Positions 49,694 to 59,636 of a DNA stretch of 64,000 bases are shown here, in pieces. Source of the DNA: Patagioenas fasciata (lineage: Eukaryota > Chordata > Aves > Columbiformes > Columbidae); contig NC_092522.1 of the NCBI RefSeq assembly GCF_037038585.1, positions 48,521,661 to 48,585,660 of the forward strand, given 5' to 3'. Below the pieces are notes generated by a model. That model searched no databases. It saw only the letters and a program-made list of their open reading frames with translations, and was not told where the DNA came from. The position numbers and the translations under genes were made by a program. Every line of letters starts with the position of its first letter. Position 1 is the stretch's first letter.

Positions 49694-50467
49694 ATGCAGC
49701 AGTGCTCTGAATATGAGAAACACAAAAGCTACACAGTTTATTTAATTGAATGGGAATGTCTTGAAGAAATCGTGCTAGTGCGAATGAGAGTGCTCTGCTC
49801 CTGCCTATGTGATGGGTGGTTACTGTCCAGGTCGTTGAGCCCCTTGCTGCTGCAAGGATGCATCTTCACACTTCAGCTGTGGCTGATCCTGGCTTTAAGG
49901 TACACACAGTGCCCACCCAACTATTTACATTATAAGCACTATGTATTCAAAGGACAAAACTCTGCACACCCCTCAGTGTGTGGGAAAGGAGGGACATGCA
50001 ACCTTAGTATACTGGCCAGCATCTCTGGGGTGTCCTCATTGTCCTATATAAATGCTCATTACTGGAAATTCAGTGGTGTTAACCCACAAGCAGCTTCTGC
50101 TGGTCTTAAGGAAACACCTCTAAGAAAAGTCTATATTGTCAGTGTGCTTTCTTTCCTGTTTACCTGCCCTCACGCAGGTTTCCATGAGTGCTTCTATCTG
50201 ACAGCCATCTGCAGGCAGCCAGGCTCCCTGTGCCCAGCCAGGGCTTCCCAAGGGAGCCAGCTCTGTGCACAGGCTGCTGCCTGGAGCTGGAGGCACACAC
50301 CTTGCTCATGTGTCCAGGGGAGCTTTAGAAAGTGCCAAATCCACTATGGGGAGGTAGGTTTTGAACAGGGACTGTCCATCAAAGCCTGGAGGAAGAGAAC
50401 TGCCAACCAGAGCAGCAGCAGAGCAGGAAGAGACCTGCATTTGAGACTGGGGATGGGAACCAAGTAG
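49694..50467 (+). CDS. 257-codon open frame, longest in the window, unrecognised
   Basis: An ATG in an acceptable context (A at -3) begins a frame running to TAG at 50465-50467. It is closed upstream by a TGA four codons before the ATG. The predicted 257-residue protein is cysteine-rich, with hydrophobic stretches near residues 55-70 (FTLQLWLILAL) and 145-155 (VYIVSVLSFLF) and a basic C-terminus (RKRTANQSSSRAGRDLHLRL). I recognise no domain. No TATA box, CpG island or transposon match is apparent. It could be a lineage-specific or de novo frame within an untranslated or intergenic region, a decayed gene, or chance; a frame of this length is uncommon by chance. Confidence 0.22.
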   Translation: MQQCSEYEKHKSYTVYLIEWECLEEIVLVRMRVLCSCLCDGWLLSRSLSPLLLQGCIFTLQLWLILALRYTQCPPNYLHYKHYVFKGQNSAHPSVCGKGGTCNLSILASISGVSSLSYINAHYWKFSGVNPQAASAGLKETPLRKVYIVSVLSFLFTCPHAGFHECFYLTAICRQPGSLCPARASQGSQLCAQAAAWSWRHTPCSCVQGSFRKCQIHYGEVGFEQGLSIKAWRKRTANQSSSRAGRDLHLRLGMGTK

Positions 50468-52678
50468 CAGAGTCCATGCAAGGTAAAGATCTGAGAGTCT
50501 TTACCACAACAAGGGTGCTGACCCATACATTATGTATGGAGAAAAGTCAATCATGTTCTGAATTACAGGGTTGTAATTCTATCCTGAGGATCTGATGACT
50601 ACAGAAACCAATCCAGATCTGATCCTCTGGTTTGACAACCGTATACTCCTGGATGCAATTATAACCCTGTTGTATGTCTCAGCTGCCTGGCACTTTTTTT
50701 TTTCCTCCTCCCTCCTTATGCACTTAATATTGAGGTAGAAGTTTCAACTAGTATTAAAACACACAAAGAAAATGAACATGATGACTTTGAAAAGCTGTGA
50801 AAACCTTCACAATGTGGCTATAAAATAAGTAATAGAGATAGCAGAAAAGAGTAATCTTAAAAATGTCAGAAAAATTGTACAAAAAAGTACAGTACTGAGT
50901 TGCAATACAGTTTTGTCATCTGCTGGCTTTAAAAATTAAAAAAATTTTTTTTTTTAATTCTCCCTCTGCAATAAAATGACAGAAGCAGAATTTTTTGTGA
51001 CAAATATATTGGTATCCAAGGCATTAACAGTTTTGAATAATAATCTAAATATAGGTCATTTATATGAGTTGGCTTCAGCTCAACATTGCTTTTATTTCCT
51101 ATAAAAAAATACATGTTTAAGTATGTGTATATATACACATACACGTCTATTGCAAAAAGTATCTGCATTCCTTCTGAAGTTTATGAGGAAGATCAAAGTA
51201 ATACAATAGTAGCAATAAACCTTACAAGGAGATTTAAATCACTTATTATTCATACAATATTTAAAAATAATGAACAAAGCTCAAAAATATATAGTATGGG
51301 GGGTTTTTGTGCTTTACAACCCCTGTAATACTAAAGCAAGTTTAACTCTTTTCATGTAGGTATTAAAATAGACTACTGCTATTAGTTACTTCCACTGTAC
51401 TCGATACCACTGTGTAACTGAAGTCCAAATTTCAGTTGAAAGGACTTGGTTAGTTTGAATTTCATCCTATTGATTTAATTATTGTCAGCAATGTGAAAAT
51501 ATATTCAGTGTAAGAAAGCTGCTCAAGCCAAAGGAGGAGGGGATGGGGAAGAAGAGAGCTTATTATTCTTACAGCTATTTTTCAAGAAATACTAGATGTT
51601 CCAGGTTTAACACTACATTTTAAAATCAGGCAAAAAAATGCATGAGTAAAGAACACAGATACTGTTTGAGTCTTCAAGGAGAACATTTCACTGACATTAA
51701 AGGCAACTTTGCAGACTCACTTGAAATGTATCAATTTGTAATCTACACATTTACAGGGGATGCTCTGCTCTGAAAGCTGTTTCCCAATCTGTGCCAAAGC
51801 TTGTGAGGCTGTGTAGAATACTTCTGATGATAGACCTCCAGGCTCTGTTTCTCCATAATTGATTTAGTTATTAGTTATGCAGGGAGAGAAGAGATCCCTG
51901 AGGCTTGGTAAAACAGTATTCAGTTGCTAAAAGCAGCCCTTTGTGAATTAATGTCATCCTACCAGCTCTTTCTGCTCATTATTCCTTCACATCTTGTTTT
52001 CCTGGACACCAGCTGTCACAGAGGAAGCCTCCAGCCTTTTCTTCTCCTTCTTCCTTGGCTGGCTGAAGTTGCACCAGCACGGTCTGGAGTGTCTCCTTCA
52101 CCACCTGGATCTCCCTCTGTAGAGACTGTGCAAGCTTTATTAAGGAATAAATCTATAGGTGATTGGCAGTTCCTTTTCTCTTTCCAAGTTATTAAATAAA
52201 TTCTTGTTCTGCTGCTCACAACAGATGGCCATGGCTATCTAATTGTAGTTTCAATTTCTTTCAAATTGTTTGGATTAAATATTAATACATTTCTCACACT
52301 TGCTTTCAAAAAAAAAAAAAAAATCTCCAGGCAAAGTGAAGTTCTCAAGTAGCATTATTAACACTTCAAAAAAGGAAGGGGATGGCATGGCAGACAGTGC
52401 TTGGGTGCTGTTCTTGTGGGATGGGAGGAGATGAAGAAATTGCACTATGGAGGCAGCAGCACCAGCCTCGAGTTCCCTCCTGGGTGGAGGGTAGATTTTT
52501 TTGAGCCAGAGATGCAGATCTGAGTGGATCAGACCCCTCAGGTGAAGGTACCAGGATAGTGGCCACAGCTCTTGTGACATTAGTGAGCTTGACGATGTGT
52601 GCTCTGAAAGGCAGGGTGGGAATCTAGGTAAGCAGCAAAACTAGCTTATAGCAGAGGAAATGTTTCTGCTCTACTTAC
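50468..52678. other. AT-rich noncoding stretch
   Basis: It contains a 22-bp perfect palindrome (51121-51142), an A16 run (52308-52323) and many AATAAA-like motifs on both strands. The composition resembles a long 3' untranslated region or intron. No transposon is recognised. Confidence 0.3.
51121..51142. other. 22-bp perfect AT-rich palindrome
   Basis: An alternating purine-pyrimidine palindrome built on GTATGTGTATA and its reverse complement. Probably a small TG/TA simple-sequence accident. Confidence 0.8.
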
Positions 52679-52862
52679 CTCCAGAAGGCTTTAATCTTAG
52701 CTGAATTATCAGTATAACACAGAAAACACAAATATAATGCAACACACAGCTCCACAATGAATACTTTGAACAAGTTGAAAAGCAACACGATAAGCAGCAT
52801 CAAAGTTGTGCTATCGTGCATTAAAAGGAAAAGGGCCACCAGAAAAATCATCTGATAATTCA
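52679..52862 (-). CDS. Possible internal exon encoding hydrophobic segments
   Basis: On the minus strand the acceptor is cctttcttaatgaagtatttttag and the donor near-perfect (CTGGAG followed by GTAAGTAG). The 184 nt are open, taking two bases from the previous phase and leaving two. The peptide includes NYQMIFLVALFLLMHDSTTL and FNLFKVFIVELCVALYLC, i.e. two membrane-like runs, ending DNSAKIKAFW. Its start phase fits the end phase of the 57922-58014 exon. T-rich antisense DNA naturally encodes hydrophobic residues, so this could be an artefact. Confidence 0.28.
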
Positions 52863-54329
52863 CTAAAAATACTTCATTAAGAAAGGAGTTTTTCACATTT
52901 TATTTGCCATTATCTAGTTCAGGCTTCCTGCGAGGCAACTGGGAAGAAAAAGATGGCAAATGCCTCAGCCTGTTAAGAGACCATCTATTATTTCCCTCCC
53001 CCAGCTCTGCAATAACAGAAAGAGGGTGTCAGGTGGTGGCAACAAGATGATGAGGGGTGCAGCAGGGAGCGGACTGGCAGATGAAGATAAGATATGCATG
53101 GAGACAGTGGCAACTGTTGAGACATGCACAAGTTTTGAACTGGCCGGGCTTCCTAGGCAGTACAACTTGTTGTTCTGATGACTAGCCTGCCTCTCCTGGA
53201 AATAAGCATATTTTGTACTATGGAACACATCAGCCTTTCTTCTGGTAATCTCATGTCAGTGAGACTATCCATTGTTGAATCAAGTGCAAGGACTGGGTGT
53301 AGCTCAGTGAGACAACCAACCTTCTTTTCCATGGCTTATACAGAGCACAGCAAGCATGAGAAAAGTCAGACTCTGCGGAAGGTCCAAACCAATGAGTCCA
53401 AAGTCTATGTGAACAAGACCTAGGGCCCAACCCATCCACACTCAGGCCTCCAGTACAAGTACGGCTGGAGGGCAAGGACCCCCAAAGGCTAATCCAAGCA
53501 CGTCAAGGGAGAGAGAAATAAATTAATTTCTAGCAGTAAGTCATCAGATGATGATCTCTGAGAGAGCCAGAAATTCACTTCAAGGGAAATGAAACAGGCT
53601 GACACTGAAACAACTGAGTTTCAAAAATCCACCACCCAGGAAGGGTAACACACAAGGACAGGCTTTACGCTTCACAGAGCTCATCCTTTATGAAACATTG
53701 TTTTACTTGACCCTGATGTCAATGCAAAGTCAAGAAAAAAAAAAAGGCACCCTCAGGTTATGTGACTGTAAAAAATAAGATGCTACTTTTGAAAAATTGA
53801 GACTAGAAAGGACCATGGGGAAGTTACACAAACCACTGCTATTTCAGGCAGTCACAGTTATGCCATTGAAAGCCTTTCAGCTGCTTTTGATTCTGTCATC
53901 TGTTCCTCAAAATTTCATATTTCTTTATGTATTTACATGTATTTACTATGATGTCTTTCTTACATTCACCAGGAGTATTCATGCATACTTCTAATTTCTG
54001 GACAGCTCTATTAATCTAAAGGGATTCTGTCTCTGATGACCAGTGACAGCAGTATCTTATCCTAGGATCTCAAAGCACTATACAAGGAAAAATTAATTAT
54101 GCTTTGCATCTTCTCAGAAGAAACATCCTCTCATAAGTGGTACTGGACTGTCCACAACTCTGCAATTTAATCATGATGCTCTACTGAAAACCTAACTAAT
54201 AAAACAGAAATTCTTTAGTTTATGAACACCATGAAGCCTCTGAAATTTAATTATTTCTTATGCACAGTTTCAGACTACAGGCTGTTTATAATATCCCAAG
54301 CAACTACAAAATTCTTTTCAGGTAGAGAG
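52863..54329. other. Noncoding stretch, nothing firmly supported
   Basis: Opposed open frames at 52960-53228 and 53178-53475 are unrecognised. A tRNA A-box-like TAGCTCAGTGAG near 53300 lacks a B box. No repeat is seen until the CR1 cluster begins. Confidence 0.3.
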
Positions 54330-54603
54330 AAAAAGCCCCGTGCTGGACTTGCTCCATTAAGTCCATGTCTTGTACTGTGGAAACCAGAACTGGACCCTGC
54401 ACTCCAGATGGGACCTCACCAGTGCTGAGTAGAGCAGAAGGATCAGCTCCCTCCACCTGCTGGCAATGCTTTTCTTAATCCAGCTCAGGAGGCTGTTGGC
54501 CACCTTTGCCACAAGATGTGTTGCTGGCTCGTGTCCAGCTTTCTGGCCACCATGACCCTCAGGTCCTTCTCTGCAGAGCTGCTTTCCAGCTGTTTGGCCC
54601 CCT
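54330..54603 (-). mobile_element. CR1 LINE fragment, inverted 5' segment
   Basis: On the plus strand it reads actggaccctgcactccaga, then tgggacctcaccagtgctga and ggtccttctctgcagagctg, the antisense of the end of the CR1 ORF2 region. Read on the minus strand, it ends near 'gagcaagtccagcacggggc', i.e. just before the family's 'ggactggagcatctcc' segment. That segment is exactly where the plus-strand copy at 54895 begins. Confidence 0.9.
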
Positions 54604-54647
54604 GTTAGTATATGGATAGAAAAAAAGCAAAACTGAAATGTTTCATA

Positions 54648-54894
54648 GCCAGTGGATCAGAAATCTTGAAGGCAACAGGGGAGGTTTAGATGGGATATTA
54701 GGAAAAAAATTCTTCACAGAAATAATTGTCAGGCATTGGAACAGGCTGCCCAGGGAAGTGGTGGAGTCACCATCCCTGGGGGTGTTTAAAAGTTGTTCAG
54801 ATGAGGTTCTTAGGGGTGTGGTCTAGTGCTAGAGTTAGGTTATAGTTGGACTTGATGATCCTGAGGGTCTCTTCCATCCAAAATTATTTCTGTA
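54648..54894 (+). mobile_element. CR1 LINE 3' fragment, plus strand, nested
   Basis: It contains gaggtttagatgggatatta, ggctgcccagggaagtggtg, ccatccctgggggtgtttaa and a tail ggacttgatgatcctgaggg ending in a decayed ATTCTATG-like segment. Its tail belongs to a different CR1 subfamily type from the copy that follows. It appears to have inserted between the two halves of an older CR1. Confidence 0.92.
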
Positions 54895-55310
54895 ATGGAC
54901 TGGAGCATCTCCCATATGAGGAGATGCTGAGAGAGCTGGGACTGTTCAACCTGGAGAAGGTTCAGGGGGATCTTACCAATGTGTTTAAATCCCTGAAAAG
55001 TGGGAAAGAAAAACAAGGAGCCAGACTGTTCTCACTAGTGTCCACTGACAGAACAAGAAGCAACAAACAAGAATTCCAAAATAGGAAGTTGAATCTCAAT
55101 AAAAGAAAACAATTTTTTTTTACTGTGAAGGTGGTCAAACACTGGAACATGTTGCTTGGAGAAGTTATGGAGTCTCCATCCTTGGAGATATTTAAAATCT
55201 GACTGGACATGGTCCTAAGCAACTTGGTCTAGGTGACTCTGCTTGAGCAGGGAGTCAGATCAGATGATCTCAAGAGGTCACTTCCAACTGAACAGTTATG
55301 TGATTGTGTG
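54895..55310 (+). mobile_element. CR1 LINE 3' fragment, plus strand, older subfamily
   Basis: It starts ggactggagcatctcccata and continues gagctgggactgttcaacct, tggagtctccatccttggag and ctctgcttgagcagggagtc, ending in gttatgtgattgtgtg, a CR1 3' end of the 'tgattctgtg' type. It is quite diverged (for example ttgcttggagaagttatgga where ttgcccagagaagctgtgga is usual). An artefactual 118-codon open frame crosses it. Confidence 0.92.
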
Positions 55311-55794
55311 TGCTATGTGCCAAAGGATAAGCAAAGAGGCAAGACAATTCCCTATCTATTTGGAATGACCTGGGTTTTGGCCTTTTAGAAGAGTGCTCTT
55401 GGGAGTGAAGGAAAGACACCAAGTAAATCCCTGCTGCTCCCATATGAGGCCTGCATGTTCTTACAGCAAGAAAGCAAAATGACCTTTGGAAGCCCATCAC
55501 TTCTTACAAAATACAGGGATGCTCATGATAACGAAACCTGATTAGGATTCTTCCATTCCCCTCACTCCCAATTCCTGCCTACCTCCTTCAGAGCCAGTGT
55601 GTTTCTACAAACTATCATAGCACCCCTCCCATGAAAAAAAAATACCCCCTCTCTCCAAAAATACTCAGAAAAAAAAAAAAAAAAACAACAGAACCACCAC
55701 AACATTTTGAAAAATTGCTCACTTCAGGAATCTGGATATCAGATCTGTCCCTCAATCACTTGTTCCAGCCCAAAAGGGAAGACAAAGAAGCTGC
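55311..55794. other. Noncoding, includes poly(A) tract
   Basis: A run of about 16 A lies near 55669-55684 after a C-rich segment. No retrocopy body is recognised to its left. Confidence 0.35.
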
Positions 55795-56025
55795 AGTATA
55801 CGAATGGATATGCACTCACCAACCTTCACCGCGACATGAACAAATAAAACGGTGGAATCCCGTTCTCTCCATGTGATGCACACTGAGAACAGTCCACCCT
55901 CCTGCCAACCAAAATAAAACCAAAGAGGATACCGTTGCCTCCTCTCACTCTTGGGGTATCCCAAGATTTCTTACGAGTCCACCCAGAGCGAGATTCCTCA
56001 GTGAGGTACAATCCGGACTAAATTC
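55795..56025. other. Local CpG-richer block with two AATAAA motifs, possible LTR remnant
   Basis: About nine CpG dinucleotides occur in some 230 bases (for example caccgcgacatg, aaaacggtggaatcccgttc, ttacgagtcc, agagcgag, atccggac), while neighbouring kilobases have few. Two AATAAA motifs lie at about 55843 and 55911. Overlapping minus-strand frames are open but unrecognised. A solo LTR fragment, a conserved element or a recent insertion would each fit. I see no clear terminal TG/CA with target duplication. Confidence 0.22.
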
Positions 56026-57921
56026 TACATTCCTGATCCTGTCAAAAAACTATGCTGGTATAAAGCAAGACTTGTATGAGAGCCTGACACATGATAAAGG
56101 TGAAGGGTTAGCAAAGTGACCTGCTGTGCCTAATGAACATTTAGGCACAAAATTCTGTTCTCAAAATAACTGTTTAAAAAGCCCATTTTAGGGGGAGGAA
56201 TGGAGATTGCTTTTATAATAATAGTCCAGTCAGGTTTTCTTCCACCAAAAGCATTTCACCAGGAAGAACTATTACACACATTCAAATTGTCTATCAAAAT
56301 GTAACTGCTAATTAAGAACAAAAATGACTGTGAAATTATAATATAGGCCCCATTTAATTTTTCTGGGAATTCCAGGCCTTTACTGTCAGGAAAGTAACAC
56401 CTCTCATCAGCTTTAGAGACACCAGAATGAGTCACCGCTTGTCCTTTGGTTTTTCCAATTAATTACGTGGACTGTTTTCATACACTTAACAATGTTTAAC
56501 CATAATTGAATGTTTTGTGGGTTTATTTGGTTGTACTATATAGAATTATAGGAAATATGTCATAGTGCTACAGAGGAGATCTTCCCTTCCCTCCCCCTCA
56601 TAGCTTGATGCTTTTTATACAAAAGTGCAGTTTAATATTCGCTGTGAAAAGCCTCAGTAATTAATGAGAATTCCAAGTGGGTCTGTGCCTATACTCAGGA
56701 CTAAGAAATATAGCTGGATTTCTTCTTTGTTCATGCTGGCATTTACGACAAGCAGCATGGTTGATTTAAGTGTGCTATGCCATCAAAATGTAGAATGAAA
56801 AACAATGACATCTGAGATTTTTCTTCTAATACAAACTTAATTATTAATCAGAGCTATGACACACACTAATCACTGGCAAATGGCTCAAGAGCATCAGGAA
56901 TTTATTTTTCTCAGTGGAGTCTTTAAAAGTCTTTTAATAGTCAGACAACAGGACTAATTTACATCTGTGCAGACCCCAGTTAGACTTTTGACCTAATACA
57001 GTTTGTAACATTCATGTGTAAGGCAGTTTTTGGGGGGATGAGAGGAAGGGTGAAAATAACCAGTGAACAAGAGTTTGAAAAAATTATCCTGCATTCATTA
57101 CAATTTCAGATCTTTAAGCTCCTGCTCCAAGAGTTCTACAGATTTTTAAAGAAGACTGCATCATTATCCAATATTCGGGATAAGAAATTGTTTTACTTAA
57201 AGCTAAATAAACTACCATGCAAACAACAGATCTATCTACTAAACATAAATTCTTCTAATTACTTTCACTAATCTCAGTGCTAGTTCCCGCAATATAGAAA
57301 TGTTACCAATGAGTGAAGGTTTACTTTATAGGCACTGAAAGGTTTTTATTTTTTAAAAAAACCCAAACAAAACAAAAACACCTCAACAAACAAACAAAAC
57401 CAATCTACAGGTCTATAGCACTGTGGTAGCTATTTTTCTCATCCCTTTTTGAAGTAAAGCGCAGCGATTACATGTACCAGATGGTAACATTTTATGCACA
57501 TTGATCCGGACTACCTCTGAAATAGCAGCTGAATGTTAATGAAGGGTATCTGAATTCCTGAACTGCTTCTCTGTATGTTCCTATCTTTTAAACATGGTTT
57601 CTTATTTTGTGACTGATGGTCTTGCTAGTGCTGGGATATCACACAGTGTGCATTTCTGTGCTTAGATAATGCGAGCTGAATTTCACCAATAGAGGAAATC
57701 AGACCTATATCAGACAACTGTGGCTTAGAACCAGACTAAAATACAATTATTCTCAAAGTTTCAATTATCAGACTCCATTTTTTCAACTAACTCTTGCATT
57801 TTCAACAGCTACGAAGAAATATGCACTTTCCACAGAAAATACAAATACTACTATTTTACATAGCTGTAGTGTATTTTCTTCAGAAATCAAAAAAGCAGTT
57901 TTTCAGCTTATTTCACCTTAC
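56026..57921. other. AT-rich noncoding stretch with TAAT-rich blocks
   Basis: The block 56440-56665 holds CCTTTGG (56443-56449), CCAATTAATTACGTGG (56455-56470) and TAATTAAT (56658-56665). An 85-codon plus-strand frame (57014-57271) rich in Leu, Lys and Phe follows an acceptor-like CAATTTCAG but has no donor. Low-complexity A/C sequence lies at 57355-57400. Confidence 0.25.
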
Positions 57922-58014
57922 CTAGTAAGCTGTAACTGTGATCAGACCTGTCTGCTTGGTTTGAATATGAATATAAGTCCAATGCAAAGAACCCATAACT
58001 ACAGTGTTCTTCTA
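57922..58014 (-). CDS. Possible internal exon, second of a phase-matched pair
   Basis: On the minus strand a strong acceptor (ctcaaattttcttttctcgt, then tgaacctag) and a strong donor (TACTAG followed by GTAAGG) bound 93 nt. Only the frame that takes one base from the exon at 58090-58129 is open. It reads EEHCSYGFFALDLYSYSNQA, then DRSDHSYSLL, tyrosine- and serine-rich. It ends with one spare base, matching the start phase of the 52679-52862 candidate. No family is recognised. Confidence 0.33.
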
Positions 58015-58089
58015 CTAGGTTCAACGAGAAAAGAAAATTTGAGAGCAAATATACATAAGAGAGGAAGGAAGTAGTTGTTCTGTACTCAC

Positions 58090-58129
58090 ATATCCGTATA
58101 GCTCTGCAAAGGATGCTCACAAACAGCAC
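58090..58129 (-). CDS. Possible short internal exon, first of a phase-matched pair
   Basis: On the minus strand, 40 nt lie between a TTCCCAG acceptor with a weak pyrimidine tract and a perfect GTGAGTAC donor. Phase 0 reads VLFVSILCRAIRI plus one base. The junction with 58014 gives a leucine codon and an open frame. The intron between the pair (58015-58089) is only 75 bp, near the lower limit for vertebrates. The weak acceptor tract is the main doubt. Confidence 0.27.
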
Positions 58130-59530
58130 CTGGGAATCACAACTGCAACCGAGCACACATGTTGTAAATATAATTAAAAATACTGTAAAATGGACTGTGG
58201 TAAATACAAGAAAAAATAATCCTTCTGTACATTGAAATGCTTAGAAAAGAAACATTTGAAGTAGTAACAAATTAGTGACTGGATATGTCCCCTCTGATGC
58301 AACCCCCCAGCACCTTCCTCCCCCCCCTCCTTAAAGATTATCATTCTGATACCTTTAAATAAACCAAGAATAAGAATTTTGCAATGAGATCGCATGAGAT
58401 GCCCAATCACCTAAAACGCAGTGGTATTTCCACGCGCTCCTTTCATTATCCTTTCTCTAAACCCTCTCCTGCAGGACTGCCCACCACTGCTTAGGAGGAA
58501 CCGAATCCTTCTAGCACCATCATCATCTCAACTCACTTTTAGGTGTCTGTAAGGGCACATCTGCTAATCTCTCCAAACTCAATTTATTCATCTTTCTTTC
58601 TTCATTATCCCATTGCCTGCTACTACTTCTCCACTAAAACCTAACCAGCTAAGTACTCTCATCTTCCTCAGCCTTGTTGGTTCTTATTTTTTCCTTTTCT
58701 TAAAAGCACAAAATCTCTCTTATGATAAGTTTTCTGTGAAAGTTATGAATGAAAAAATACTCCGTGCTCTTAAATTTTGAAAAAACTGTCCACAGATGTA
58801 GGCCCAACAAATGCCTCATGAAGGTTAAGCAATCTTCAGTCAGATATCAAATGACAGATGAGGCACAGAAAGAGATAAGGATGCTGTTCAAGACAATATC
58901 TCATCTGGCTGCTTGCACTGGAGTGTCAGAGGTAGATTGCATTGGGTAGGATGACACCTGATGCACCTACTGCTCATTTTTTTAGAAGGAAAAAAACCCA
59001 AAATATATGTGGCAATACAAACAGTCTAAGTCAATGACATAGCATTTAATTTAGCTGAATCAGGTTGGAAAAAGCTGGTGCATGGATGCTTGTATCCATG
59101 CAGCTTTTGGCCTACTAGGTATTTACTGTAAGAGTATTACAAACAAAAGGATTATAACAACAGAATAAAGGCATTTCAGTGCCTAGTCTCAGTTTACAAA
59201 GAACTAATTTCTGTTTAAACCAGTTAAAGCTGGACCAGATGACAGTGAAAACACACTGCAGCAAAACTTGCAACAACAAAAACGCCCACTTCAGCAAGAC
59301 AATAAATTCTCCCCTTCTTAAGCTATTTAATCTACATTAAGAACTAGTAGTCCACGTGAATCTGAAAGTATTTCACATACATACTTACTTAGATTGATAC
59401 ATATCTATAGCTATATCAAAAAGGATATGAATAACTCCTTCATCAACTCTGCAGGAAGAAGTCTGCAGTTGATCTTCCAGATGCACCAATTTCTCACTTA
59501 TTGCTTCACATTTTTCTCCCAACTCTGCAG
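58130..59530. other. AT-rich noncoding stretch
   Basis: No repeat is recognised. A C-rich run (cccccag, ctcccccccctcc) lies at 58303-58330. Short opposed open frames only. Confidence 0.3.
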
Positions 59531-59624
59531 AAAATATGAAGAACTCCTACAGGAAGTTGAAAAAGAGAAGAAAGCATGTTTGCTGCTGACTGCACTCTTC
59601 TACATCAAATTTGCATCAAATTAA
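59531..59624 (+). CDS. Possible compact terminal exon with coiled-coil-like peptide
   Basis: The acceptor is excellent (cacatttttctcccaactctgcag). After one base completing a codon, the frame reads KYEELLQEVEKEKKACLLLT and then ALFYIKFASN before TAA at 59622-59624. The acidic/basic heptad-like start suggests a coiled coil. An AATAAA at 59631-59636 follows the stop by only six bases. The frame is also open upstream of the acceptor, so openness alone is not proof. It lies on the strand opposite to the 57.9-58.1 kb candidates, so it would be a different gene or transcript. Confidence 0.32.
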
Positions 59625-59630
59625 AGGGAA

Positions 59631-59636
59631 AATAAA
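59631..59636 (+). promoter_or_regulatory. Candidate polyadenylation signal AATAAA
   Basis: Six bases after the TAA of the terminal exon candidate, with a GT-rich segment (actttgtggtgctgag) about 25 bases further on that could act as a downstream element. Confidence 0.28.

Noticed and set aside
51121..51142. 22-bp perfect palindrome as a functional site
   Set aside because: It is an alternating TG/TA simple sequence, for which self-complementarity is expected.
53295..53315. tRNA-like A box (TAGCTCAGTGAG)
   Set aside because: No B box (GGTTCGANTC) within the next 60 bases and no cloverleaf arms.
54846..55202. 118-codon plus-strand open frame
   Set aside because: It lies wholly across CR1 3' sequence, which is noncoding in that frame.
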